The position numbers and the translations under genes were made by a program. A DNA stretch of 58,211 nucleotides from Mastigocoleus testarum BC008 (GTDB lineage Bacteria > Cyanobacteriota > Cyanobacteriia > Cyanobacteriales > Nostocaceae). Shown piece by piece: positions 27,773-37,283 of the stretch. Location: assembly GCF_001456025.1 (NCBI RefSeq), contig NZ_LMTZ01000156.1, positions 1 to 58,211 of the forward strand, written 5' to 3'. The stretch's first letter is position 1. Every line of letters starts with the position of its first letter. A model generated the notes under the pieces. The model did no database searches. It was not told where the DNA came from and saw only the letters and a program-made list of their open reading frames with translations.

Positions 27773-29263
27773 ATGCAATTCATGGTGGATCAAACCCTGG
27801 GTGGACGCTACCGTATGATTCAATTATTGGGGCAAGGGGGTTTTGGGGTTACCTTCTTAGCTGAAGACATTCAGCGTCCGGGAAATCCCAAATGCGTTGT
27901 CAAACAATTTAGACCAATGTCTACCGACTCGAAAACTTTCGATGCTGGTAAACGTTTGTTTCATAGGGAAGCTCAAACTTTAGAAAAATTAGGAGTTCAT
28001 AAACAAATACCACGACTGCTAGCGCACTTCGAAGAAGAACAACAATTCTATTTAGTACAAGAATATATAGAAGGTCACGACCTCGAACAGGAATTACTTT
28101 CGGGACAAAAATTTAGTGAAGATGAAGTTATTAAACTTTTACAAGATATTTTAGAGGTCTTAATATTTGTTCATGAGAAGAATCACGTTCATAGAGATCT
28201 TAAACCTTCAAATATCCGCCGTCGTCCAGATGGAACAATTGTTTTAATAGACTTTGGGGCTGTCAAACAGATTAGTACTCAGATTATCAATTCCCAAGGA
28301 GGTACCAGTTACAGTGTTGCAATTGGTACTCGTGGCTACATGCCAGGAGAGCAAGCCCAAGGGTTTCCCCAATTTAATAGTGACATCTATGCGCTTGGAG
28401 TAATTGCGATTCAGGCTTTGACTGGAACAACACCTCACAACTTAGTTACAGATCATCAAACAGGTGAGATTGATTGGCGTCATAGCTTAAATGTTGTAGT
28501 CAATCCTGAATTAGGTGATATTTTAGATGGGATGATACGCTACGATTTTCGACAACGCTATCGTAGTGCAAGGACGGTACTTGATGCCTTAAACTGTCTT
28601 TCCGATCCTGCCATGTGCACAAAAACTCTTTATGGCAATCCACTGTACAATAAGATAAGGAAGGGTCGTAATCGAAGTGCTTTCTCTTCAAAGCTCATCA
28701 AAATACTTATAGGTTTGGGCGTGACTGCGAGTCTTGCAGCAGGTTTTGTTGTTTGGAATAAATTTAGTCCTCGAAACGAACTATTGGAAATAGCACAACC
28801 TGTAGAAACTTTTTCTACCTATGAGAATAATAGTCGAGGTCTCAAAATCAAGCATCCTACAAGTTGGGAGGCACAAAATATAGAAGATCCAATTGCAACA
28901 GATGTTGTTATCTTTAATTCACCCCATCAGAATTCTCAAGATAATTTTATCGAGCATTTAACTATTAGTGTGAGAAGATTTCCGGGTACTTTAAAAGATT
29001 CTCAAACATCATTTGTCAATATTATCAAAGATAATTTTCCAGAAGCAAAAATAATTAGGAATGATACAGCAACTTTAGCTTATAGACCTGCTAACAAATT
29101 AATTTATACTCGTGAAGATAGAGGAAAAACTTTTAAAAGTTTATTGATTTGGACCTTGAAAGGTGACAGGGCATATACTATTACATACACAGCAACAATT
29201 AATGAATATGATACTTTTATCCAAGATGTAAACCAGATGATTGAATCATTTGAAATTAGATAG
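27773..29263 (+). CDS. Membrane Ser/Thr protein kinase with PsbP-like C-terminal domain
   Basis: This is a 496-residue Hanks-type kinase. It has the glycine loop GQGGFG (20-25), catalytic Lys K44, E66, HRDLKPSN (H140-D142) and DFG at 160-162, so it should be active. The activation loop reads GTRGYMPGEQAQG, as in many cyanobacterial Pkn proteins. A transmembrane segment (ILIGLGVTASLAAGFVVW, ~310-327) leads to an extracytoplasmic domain (~345-495) resembling the PsbP/PsbP-like fold often found behind cyanobacterial kinases. Ligand and substrates are unknown. Two ATGs, at 27773 and 27782, are possible starts; the second gives the more typical MVDQTLGGRY opening. Confidence 0.92.
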   Translation: MQFMVDQTLGGRYRMIQLLGQGGFGVTFLAEDIQRPGNPKCVVKQFRPMSTDSKTFDAGKRLFHREAQTLEKLGVHKQIPRLLAHFEEEQQFYLVQEYIEGHDLEQELLSGQKFSEDEVIKLLQDILEVLIFVHEKNHVHRDLKPSNIRRRPDGTIVLIDFGAVKQISTQIINSQGGTSYSVAIGTRGYMPGEQAQGFPQFNSDIYALGVIAIQALTGTTPHNLVTDHQTGEIDWRHSLNVVVNPELGDILDGMIRYDFRQRYRSARTVLDALNCLSDPAMCTKTLYGNPLYNKIRKGRNRSAFSSKLIKILIGLGVTASLAAGFVVWNKFSPRNELLEIAQPVETFSTYENNSRGLKIKHPTSWEAQNIEDPIATDVVIFNSPHQNSQDNFIEHLTISVRRFPGTLKDSQTSFVNIIKDNFPEAKIIRNDTATLAYRPANKLIYTREDRGKTFKSLLIWTLKGDRAYTITYTATINEYDTFIQDVNQMIESFEIR

Positions 29264-29366
29264 CTGTTAATTATGAATTGGTAAATATCTCCCCTGGGTT
29301 CAGGATTTTAACTATTACTTTAGTTACCGACTCGATGATTGATATTTAAAAGTACAATCTCTTGAG

Positions 29367-30914
29367 TCACTGCTCCTGAAGCTTCTCAATTAAATTTTGA
29401 GCTTTGTGATAATCATCTTCTTTACCTTGCTTGCGAAAAACATCTGCAGCTGTCTTTAAATCTTGGATCGCTCCTTTTTTATCACCCGAACGCAAACGAG
29501 CTAGACCCCGGTTACCGTAAGCTTGTGCATAACCAGGGTTAATTTTTAATGCCAGATCGTAATCTGAAATCGCTCCTCTATCATCTCCTAAACGGGAACG
29601 AGCAACACCACGATTATAATAAGCTTTAGCATTTTGAGGATTGAGTTCTAAACTTCGACCAAAATCCTTTATTGCTCCTTGTTTATCTCCCAAACGAAAG
29701 CGGGCTATAGCTCTACTATCATATGCTTGTACATCATTAGGGTTAATATTTAAGGCTTGATCGTAATCAGCAATTGCTTTTTCTTTTTTTCCCAAATAGA
29801 AATAGGCTTTACCCCGATTGAGATAAGCATCAGCAATATTAGAGTTTATTTGCAAAGCCCGATCAAAATTGGTAATTGCTTGCTCGTAATTCTTCAAATT
29901 TAAACGAATAATACCTAAATTTACATAAGCTATAGAATATTGAGGATTAATTTTTACAGCTTGCTCGAAGTCTTTAATTCCTTCAGGTAAACTTCCCAGA
30001 GCAGAAAGAACTACACCACGATCATTATATGCATCCGTATATTGAGGATTAATACTGATTGCTCGATTGTAAGCAGCAATTGCTTCTTGAAAGTTTCCTG
30101 ATTTAACTTCAGATGAAGCTTTGATATAAAAATCATCTGCTTTGGATTTTGTAGAATCTTTGTTAGTGGGACTAGTTTCAGGAGAAACAAAATCTACATC
30201 AATCCCAGCACTTTTAGAGAATTTTAAAAAGGTACCGATGGGAATAGCTAAATTCTTTCCCGTTTTTAGATAAGTAGCAGTGGGATTGGGTATTAGTTTC
30301 CGGTTTTGATAATTTTCATCTCCTAAACCGTGAATCCCAATGATTTCACCTTTTTCATTTAGCACCGGTCCTCCATTCATACCCGGTGAAGCATCTATTC
30401 TGTAGGCTAAAGCATAACCTCCCGGTAATGCTTGAGAAGCATTTGCTGTAATTTTACCTGCTGGAGGAAAACTGTAAGGTAAGTTTTGTTTCTCATTGAT
30501 AGCTTTGGGAAAACCAGCAACATAAGTCGTCGCTCCCAAAACAGCTGCACTAGAATTTCCGATCTTGGCAATTGAGTAATTATTATTACTTGTAAATTCT
30601 AGTAAAGCTAAATCTACGTTCGGTATTTTTTTTATGTTCTTAAATTGGATCGCGTGCTGTTTACCATCTGGAGTTATAACGGTGTACGCGTCTTTTTTTT
30701 CTACAACATGGCGGGCAGTTAAGACAGTATAAGTTGTATCATCTTTCTTAATAAGTACTCCTGAACCAGATTCATTTTTGCCACCAATTAATACTGTAAT
30801 TTCTCGAGCAATTTTTCCTACTTCACTATCAGATAACCCTACTGCTATTTTTGGCGTAGCCAATACACTTAATGCGCCAACAACTATGGGATACAACGAA
30901 TAATTGTGCCTCAT
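29367..30914 (-). CDS. Exported trypsin-fold/TPR protein, probably inactive protease
   Basis: This is a 515-residue protein. After a signal-like N-terminus (residues 1-25) comes a trypsin/DegP-type domain (~30-245). His69 in LTARHVV and Asp101 in NVDLALLEF are present, but the nucleophile position in the expected GMSGGPVL motif reads GMNGGPVL (N180, codon AAT). The C-terminal half (~260-510) holds about seven TPR units (e.g. AIADYDQALNINPNDVQAYDSRA). Family members pair a periplasmic serine protease with TPRs. With Asn in place of Ser this copy probably binds peptides without cutting them. Confirming the AAT codon in other strains would settle whether it is a mutation or a fixed trait. Confidence 0.88.
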   Translation of the reverse strand: MRHNYSLYPIVVGALSVLATPKIAVGLSDSEVGKIAREITVLIGGKNESGSGVLIKKDDTTYTVLTARHVVEKKDAYTVITPDGKQHAIQFKNIKKIPNVDLALLEFTSNNNYSIAKIGNSSAAVLGATTYVAGFPKAINEKQNLPYSFPPAGKITANASQALPGGYALAYRIDASPGMNGGPVLNEKGEIIGIHGLGDENYQNRKLIPNPTATYLKTGKNLAIPIGTFLKFSKSAGIDVDFVSPETSPTNKDSTKSKADDFYIKASSEVKSGNFQEAIAAYNRAISINPQYTDAYNDRGVVLSALGSLPEGIKDFEQAVKINPQYSIAYVNLGIIRLNLKNYEQAITNFDRALQINSNIADAYLNRGKAYFYLGKKEKAIADYDQALNINPNDVQAYDSRAIARFRLGDKQGAIKDFGRSLELNPQNAKAYYNRGVARSRLGDDRGAISDYDLALKINPGYAQAYGNRGLARLRSGDKKGAIQDLKTAADVFRKQGKEDDYHKAQNLIEKLQEQ

Positions 30915-33900
30915 TTATTGAATGCCTTAATTTTCCCTATAAGTAAATACTTCACTATATAATATAATTTATTGGCTGTTTTCTATGTTAATGAACCTCT
31001 AATATTAAAAATTTTCGTTGAAATATATATCACATATATACTTGTAAATAACTAAATTTGATAGTATTATAAATGCAAAATAAATATTGTAATAATTGTT
31101 AGTTTTTGATAAATATAAAAACATAATATTTGTTTATTGATTCATAGCCATTAAATTTATAATTAAAACAAATTATAAATAACACAAATACTTTAGAAAC
31201 GTGCTTCAGAAATGTACTTAGATACAAATCATCATTAAATCCATACATCACTTTCATTTTATGCCCTAGGTACAGATTTTGACTAAATATATAGCGTGGG
31301 AAGTGTTTAATATCAATACACTTTGATTAGCAATAATAATAGACTTATAATCTAGCAAATATTTTTATAACTTTTTGCATGTGTAGCGAATCTCCTTAAC
31401 TTGTATTAAGTTATCCGACAGAAGAAAGTGATTTATGCATATTTATTGAAAATTGTTGGAATTTATGAGATCTGATTAAAGAATATTTGCAAAGTATAAT
31501 GCTTGATTAAGTAGCGATGCATAATTAAATGTAAGATAATAAATAGTATTAAGCTAAAAACTAGACTCAAATGTAATGTTCTTTCTCAGAAAAGAGAAGA
31601 AAGTTAAAATTAGTGTGTTAGCCCATCAATAAACTATTTTTAAGAAAGGGACTGCAAGCAGTGTTTGCCTGTCACTATGATTTAAAAATAGTCTTGTGTT
31701 ATTGGTTGTTATGTACCTTGGTGTTTACTAAATATGCGTGAGGTGGATAGTATACCTGGAGTACATATTAAAATGCTTAAGCTTTGTTGTACCTATCTAC
31801 TGTCTTAGTATAAATGAATCAACGCCTACGGAGGAATACAAGTTAGGAACTATTTTCCCATTTTGTGGTACAAATGTTAGCCAGGTGAATCTCTGTTCAA
31901 GGTAATGGTTCTCTATTCATAGAAATCATACCTTTTTCAATGTGATGATGTGGTTAATATTTTTCCGTATCACACTCTTGCTTATCTTCGAGGGTTGAAG
32001 GCTTAATGTTAAGTTTAACTGGGAATCTAGGGACTTAATCTATTTATATTAATGCTGTACCCTATTTTAATCATAGCCTTTTCAATATGAAATCTTCTCG
32101 CAATTTGATTGATGCAGGACCCCGGTATTCTAGTAATTCATTGGTAGTTGCTACAAGTTGAGACTCGTTACTCAGTCAAATCTCAAAAAATCACATTAGA
32201 TATTGATGTACGACTTGTGTCTTTAATATTTTCACCTCCTTGTTAAACACGCATCCACCATGCTGTCGAAATATGCAGGTGACCCATCGCATATTTCAGT
32301 TCAGGAAAAATATCTTTGGCTATGAATTATGTTTGTGTACATTTTTGTATTGAATAGTGTATTAAATAACTAATTTTCGTATATAACACTACCTAATTAG
32401 GTGAAGATATTCATAAATATTAAAAGCCATGAGGAGTAAAACGCATGCTATGCTTACGCTCCATATTAGCGGAACTGTAGGTGCTATCTATTTTGATTTG
32501 CACGTAGAGCTACATCTTCTCAAATACAGGATGTGAATAAGTGAACAGCTTTCTTTGCTTATATTAGTGCTGATGTACCTCTCAGGGAAAATGTAGGGAA
32601 TTTGTAACATCAAAATCTATAAAATCAAAATCTGCCGAGTATTTCCATATATTAATCACTCATAATGGATCTATTTGCATGATAGATATCACGCTTTACT
32701 TAAAAAAAATTAGGGATTTTGGAAATAATGAACCAACAAGTTTTCTCTCAAAATATATTTGACCTGATTCATGCCAAAGCAGTTAGTATGGTGAATCAGG
32801 TAGAATTTTAAGAAAGATATTTTGTGTGTTTCGTGCAATTTCTCTGCAAAATAGGAATTGAGGAGAGCTTGATATTTTGAAATTTTTGTTTTGAAATTTT
32901 TGATTCTCCAGCTAGAGAAGGTAGTTATTTCTGGAATTAAGAACTCAAAAATGAACCAATCATTACTCGTTCTAAATAACAAATATTACAAAATAGTACT
33001 GTTGTTATGAAGCCACAATTAGTAAATAAGGAATTTTTACCTCGTTATTTGAGCAAAAAACTTCAAGTAGGTTTTGAGAACGCGAGCAAAACTTCCTAGT
33101 TTAATTTTTAAGCTTCCAGGTATTTGCGAAATAAGGACATAGATGTCAATATAAATCAGGCTTGAGGGTCGCTAATAGGCATCACCGGATGCTGAATAGC
33201 TATACGCTAGTGAATAATTATTGCAAGCTTGAAACCCCTTCATCCAGACCTAGAGTGGTATAAGAGCCAGTTCAATAAAAGCTTTACTTAAAAGCTGTAA
33301 CAGTTATGTAATAGAGGAAAATTCTATTTCTAAAATGTTCTCATACATCATCAACACAACTAAATACCAGACCTTTAACAATGGGAAAAGCTGTTTTATT
33401 GTTAAAATTATCCCAAGCCAGATATGGCTTTTTCTCAGTGCTTATATATTCAGATTTGACACTTTATGAAGTGAAATATCGAAGATGATGAAATTTGACT
33501 TAGATTATTTTGATTTATCTTTACTCTAAGTCTTATAATTCATATACTGTCTAAGTAAATCCTTTTATAAGTTAGTAGTGAATTAGAAAGTGCTTATATA
33601 CGAACTGATATAATTCTCTAACTTGTAAAGGCTGTTGTAAATTCTGCTTTTCAGTATTGGCAAAAGTCTTCACTCTCCAGTATCAGTTATTATCTATCCA
33701 CTGTGCCGTTAGATTTGACTTAATATATTGAGAGGGTAGTTCACCGAGCAAGATTATTGCCTAAAAAAGAGGAGTTTAAAAGGCTAGTTCAGTGTATCTG
33801 CAGTTGTGAAATATAGTAAATTTTTATCAGGATTAATGTTTCAAGACATCAGAGAGTTGGTAATTATGCTCACCAATATTTTGGAGGTTAGTCTGTTGGA

Positions 33901-34117
33901 ATTTCCAGCCGGTAGACTCGACCTTCCATTATCGTCCTGACCAAACTAGATAGAGGATTAAAATTTATGTCGTCAGTCTATCTTCATATTAAGGCACTAT
34001 TTTTTAACAATAAATTTATTCAGTCGTAAAATCAAATATTGATTTCCTTATACCTGGATTCAATTTTGTCGGTTTGAATAATTATATTGGTAAGAACGTA
34101 ATTCACATTTTTTGATT
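30915..34117. other. 3.2-kb gene desert
   Basis: No ORF in this 3.2-kb stretch resembles a real gene. The longest is a 90-codon leftward frame with poor composition. The DNA is AT-rich, with scattered perfect palindromes (ACCTAATTAGGT at 32391-32402) and one large hairpin (31633-31692). It runs up to the ATG of the small zinc-finger gene. It could hold non-coding RNAs, a long untranslated leader, decayed genes or an unannotated structural element. No tandem repeat, CRISPR or recognisable IS end was found in it. Confidence 0.55.
31633..31692. repeat. Long-armed hairpin within the gene desert
   Basis: ACTATTTTTAA (31633-31643) and TTAAAAATAGT (31682-31692) are perfect 11-bp inverted arms around a 38-base loop. 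The loop itself contains a small hairpin, CTGC-AA-GCAG. The nested fold stands out from the surroundings and may be part of a non-coding RNA. Confidence 0.45.
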
Positions 34118-34378
34118 ATGACAAGCAAGTACGTCAATGTTAAGGAGTATACGGTCAGAGCACACAAGCGCCTGATTCATACCAGAGTTTTTCACTTTGT
34201 CTGTAAGCAATGCAACTCTCCTACGGAGAGAGAAACTTTTGGACCTCGCCCACTATATTGCGAAAAGTGCCGTCCACCTCAGCCATCCGGGAAATCACGC
34301 TTTAGATCTAGTAATAAGCGTGTTAAACCGGTACCAATGACCTATAAAGGTGAAACTGACGATAGAACACAACTTTAA
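34118..34378 (+). CDS. Small four-cysteine zinc-finger protein
   Basis: This is an 86-residue basic protein. Two CxxC knuckles, C29/C32 (CKQC) and C48/C51 (CEKC), are 15 residues apart and should bind one zinc. They are flanked by basic segments (RAHKRLIHTR, KSRFRSSNKRVK), which suggests nucleic-acid or protein binding. I do not recognise a named family. The ATG at 34118 is preferred over an upstream TTG at 34112. It ends 10 bp before the next gene, so the two form an operon. The unusually long gene-free stretch lies directly upstream. Confidence 0.75.
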   Translation: MTSKYVNVKEYTVRAHKRLIHTRVFHFVCKQCNSPTERETFGPRPLYCEKCRPPQPSGKSRFRSSNKRVKPVPMTYKGETDDRTQL

Positions 34379-34388
34379 CTAAAGCCCT

Positions 34389-35429
34389 ATGAACTCAAAA
34401 GGACAATTGAAACCTCCCCCCCAAGACTTTATACAACCCCTCCTGGGATTACGAGACCATTATGCTCGTCTGGTAAAAGAGTACGAGACTCTATATCAAA
34501 ACGCACGTTCCCAGCTAGCCCATGTAGAAGCATTGCTAACAAATAATAGCGATGTAAATGGTCTTAATGGAAATAATTCTGTAACGTTACTAGATGCAAC
34601 ACCAGTTAGTGTTACAGAAGCATCGTTAACTACAGAGGAAATTACTAGCAGCAGTGACTCTTTACCAAAATCTCTCACAGCAGCAAACAAAACAAGTGAG
34701 GATACTCAACAAGCAAACAAGCAGGAATTAGGTGGAACTTCGGGTTCTTCGCAAGACTCAGATGCTTCTTCTTCTCCACGTACAACTGCAACTGTTCAGA
34801 AAAGTAACAAATCTAAGCAGCTGGTTCCTGATATTCCAATGGTTGCTGAATATGAAACCCTAACCAGAATGCAAGCAATAGAAAAGCTATTGCAAGAGCA
34901 TATTGGTGGAGTATGTCACATAGATTTTATTGTGCGATCGCTTTACGGAGATTTAGAGCCAAACTTATTTAAAGTGGTCAAAGGGAGAGTTCAATCTTCT
35001 CTAACCCACGGTAAAGAAAAGACTTATTGGTCTGCAGTTCCTGAGGAACCTGGTTGTTACACCTTTGATTTAGAAAAGTTACCGCTCAAAAAAGGTAAGT
35101 CAAAATCTAAAGCAAAACAAAAGAAACGTAAACCGTTTGTGCTGCCGAAAACCAGGCGTATACCAATGCTCAGAGCCTACGAAGGTAAGTTCTTAATTGA
35201 CGCCATTTCTGATTTTCTAGAAGAAAATAAAGGAACCATTTTCAGTGTGGCTGATATTATTACTGGGCTTTATGGGGACTTAGACGAGCAGCAATTGCGG
35301 GAAATTAAAAGCGCCGTCCTCAATGAATTATCTAGAGGTTATCGTATCGGCAGATTCTCTAGAGTACCGAAAAAAATAGGCTATTACACCTGGGAGATGG
35401 ATGCAGCTAAAGAAAAAACAGCGAATTAG
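34389..35429 (+). CDS. Protein with coiled coil and two tandem winged-helix-like domains
   Basis: This is a 346-residue protein of unknown function. An N-terminal helix (~15-50, LRDHYARLVKEYETLYQNARSQL region) looks like a coiled coil. Residues ~55-145 are Ser/Thr/Asn-rich and probably disordered. Two related domains follow. The first (~155-228) has AIEKLLQEHIGGVCHIDFIVRSLYGDL and ends ...PGCYTFDLE. The second (~262-336) has AISDFLEENKGTIFSVADIITGLYGDL and ends ...IGYYTWEMD. The shared LYGDL-x-F/L-x2-K/I pattern and the size suggest duplicated winged-helix modules similar in shape to HARE-HTH domains. A Lys-rich linker (KKGKSKSKAKQKKRK region) joins them. Nucleic-acid binding is likely but inferred. 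It is co-transcribed with the zinc-finger gene. Confidence 0.78.
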   Translation: MNSKGQLKPPPQDFIQPLLGLRDHYARLVKEYETLYQNARSQLAHVEALLTNNSDVNGLNGNNSVTLLDATPVSVTEASLTTEEITSSSDSLPKSLTAANKTSEDTQQANKQELGGTSGSSQDSDASSSPRTTATVQKSNKSKQLVPDIPMVAEYETLTRMQAIEKLLQEHIGGVCHIDFIVRSLYGDLEPNLFKVVKGRVQSSLTHGKEKTYWSAVPEEPGCYTFDLEKLPLKKGKSKSKAKQKKRKPFVLPKTRRIPMLRAYEGKFLIDAISDFLEENKGTIFSVADIITGLYGDLDEQQLREIKSAVLNELSRGYRIGRFSRVPKKIGYYTWEMDAAKEKTAN

Positions 35430-35479
35430 TTTATTTTATCTGTTTTAGTTGCCCGAATCCGTTAAAACCAGTTGAATCT

Positions 35480-35541
35480 AAATCTCTAAAAATCGCATGA
35501 GAATCGGATTTTATCCTTTATTACTGCGATTTTAGAGATTT
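35480..35541 (+). terminator. Long inverted repeat, probable 3'-end hairpin
   Basis: AAATCTCTAAAAATCGCA (35480-35497) pairs with TGCGATTTTAGAGATTT (35525-35541), apart from one bulged A, around a 27-base loop. It begins 50 bp past the stop of the winged-helix protein gene. The following TATATTTTG is only weakly T-rich. It may stabilise or end that transcript. Confidence 0.5.
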
Positions 35542-36173
35542 ATATTTTGTACAAATAATTGGCGTAAATTTGACTTACTTTGTATTTGTAATTTCCTCAC
35601 TTTTAGTTCTATCATCATAATGATCGCAAGAAAATCTATAATTATTTTTATACCAAGTATCTGTTTGGACAAAATCAACTGAGCGCAAGATTTTAAAAAT
35701 TAGGCATGAATTCACTTAGAAGAAATGCTACTAGTAGTGCTAGGCGTAAGTCAAAATATAATCTCTGCCCATTATGGTACGCTTGGGGCACAGCAAAGTC
35801 CTAAAAAAGTCAAACGTCATAATAGACTGGGCAAGAAGGTGATAAAAAGTTTACTAATCATGGTTTTTAGGGCGTCTACGACGTTAGCGGCTCCGTAAGC
35901 AGTGCAGCTATAGCTATAGCGTGTCCGTAGGACAAACAGGATTCTATTAATGCCTAACCTAGTCACTAAATGCCGTACAAATAATTTGGACTATCAGTTA
36001 AAAGCACTTGATTCTACTTATATTTCTGACTGATACTCCTTAATTTTCTTTGCTTAATAATAAGATAATTTAATATTTAAAGATAATTAATTATTTAAAG
36101 ATAATTAATATATAAAATTAGGTGGCTGTTACAGCCACCATTACTTCTAGTAGATTTAAATCGTAACTTTCAA
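35542..36173. other. Intergenic region with short palindromic repeats
   Basis: This 630-bp region between convergent genes has a G+C-richer patch (35870-35945). It contains the perfect palindrome GCTATAGCTATAGC (35907-35920) and the small hairpin GTCC-GTA-GGAC. The patch resembles the dispersed GCG/TAGC-rich repeats seen at 42.5, 48.9 and 53.0 kb. No gene was seen. Confidence 0.5.
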
Positions 36174-36686
36174 TCAAGCAGCTAAAACAAAGTCAACGTC
36201 CTCGCTACCTTCGGTTTCAGACTGACCGGATTGTAATTTGTTGCCATTTACATCAATAGCAAAGGGAGTATCTTCAAGATTTAAGTTATAGTCTGTTTTT
36301 TCACCGGTGTAACCAACACTAGCAATCATTTTTCTGCCAGCATCAGTATACTTAAAAGCTAACATTTGATTTTTTTCTTGTTCATTGTCATACGCCCAGA
36401 TAACCATATATTGTTCGCCTTGATAGTCAAAAATTTTGGGCGGACGATTGGGAACATAACGACCAGCATCACCAAAGCTCACATCTAAAAATTCTTGAAC
36501 AGAGCTTTCTTCTACAGTTGCATAAGCAACTTCTTCTGGTGAAGTTGCTTCAGCATCGCCTTCACTCTCATCAATAACTTCTTCTTTCCCGCGATTTTGA
36601 AAATAATCTACTGCTGCTTTGGTTCCGATTGCGCCAACAGCTGCAATTCCAGTCCCAACAAGTATATTGCGCAGTGTTTTATTCAT
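36174..36686 (-). CDS. Unknown membrane-anchored acidic protein
   Basis: This is a 170-residue protein. A short hydrophobic N-terminus (ILVGTGIAAVGAIGTKAAV, residues 8-26) may anchor it. Residues 30-60 are Glu-rich, and the remainder forms a compact strand-rich domain (YQGEQYMVIWAYDNEQEKNQ). I recognise no family or active site. Codon use and length look genuine, and a GGAGTC motif precedes the ATG. The gene is isolated, with long spacers on both sides. Confidence 0.65.
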   Translation of the reverse strand: MNKTLRNILVGTGIAAVGAIGTKAAVDYFQNRGKEEVIDESEGDAEATSPEEVAYATVEESSVQEFLDVSFGDAGRYVPNRPPKIFDYQGEQYMVIWAYDNEQEKNQMLAFKYTDAGRKMIASVGYTGEKTDYNLNLEDTPFAIDVNGNKLQSGQSETEGSEDVDFVLAA

Positions 36687-37283
36687 GATTGACTCCGATT
36701 GCTGAAAGTACCGTCGTAAATAGTAGCATCACTTACGCGAAATTATCTATCTCTATATTGTTTTTTTGATATCAGGATAAATGTAATATTTGTATCCTGA
36801 AATTACTTGAATAGCTGCGTTAATAAGTGACGTAATTTTAAATTATTTATCGACTGTATTGCAGTTATTGAAAGATTATAAGGAATTTATCATTAGTTGA
36901 TTAATAATTTATAATTTATGATTATAACCTTTTATGAAAATTGCAATAATAAATATGAGTTATATTGACTCAGGTGCACAATCATTCAATAAAAGCCAAT
37001 AAGATAATATTTTTATACACTAGTTGTAGCGATAAAATATAAATATCTATTAGGATGGGAATCCTAACTTTAGTTAATCGAAAATTAAAATTTTAATTAA
37101 AAATTAAAATCTAAAATAAATATATTGAAAGTATGAATTCATAACAGTCTTAAATTATTCGCGCAAATAGAAATCATTAAAATATAAAATGTAGAGATAC
37201 GATATATCGTACCTCTACCTAAATATCCGATATTTCAGTTAAAAATTAACCTGAAAGTGAACCGTTAATTAAATTTAGATTTG
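36687..37283. other. AT-rich intergenic region
   Basis: This 597-bp spacer lies between the 170-residue gene's start and the end of the aminopeptidase gene. It is very AT-rich, with simple A/T runs near 37080-37110 and one strong hairpin at 37191-37218 listed separately. No ORF was seen. Confidence 0.45.
37191..37218. repeat. GTAGAG-type palindrome, 28 bp
   Basis: GTAGAG (37191-37196) and CTCTAC (37213-37218) enclose TACGATATATCGTA, itself a perfect 14-bp palindrome, with one mismatched pair at each junction. The element lies 66 bp past the stop of the leftward aminopeptidase gene. It resembles the palindromes at 53971, 54616 and 58088 and is probably a diverged member of the same family. 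Confidence 0.6.

Noticed and set aside
32710..32982. 90-codon leftward ORF in the gene desert
   Set aside because: It has no ribosome-binding site, biased low-complexity composition and no family resemblance; it is probably a chance frame.
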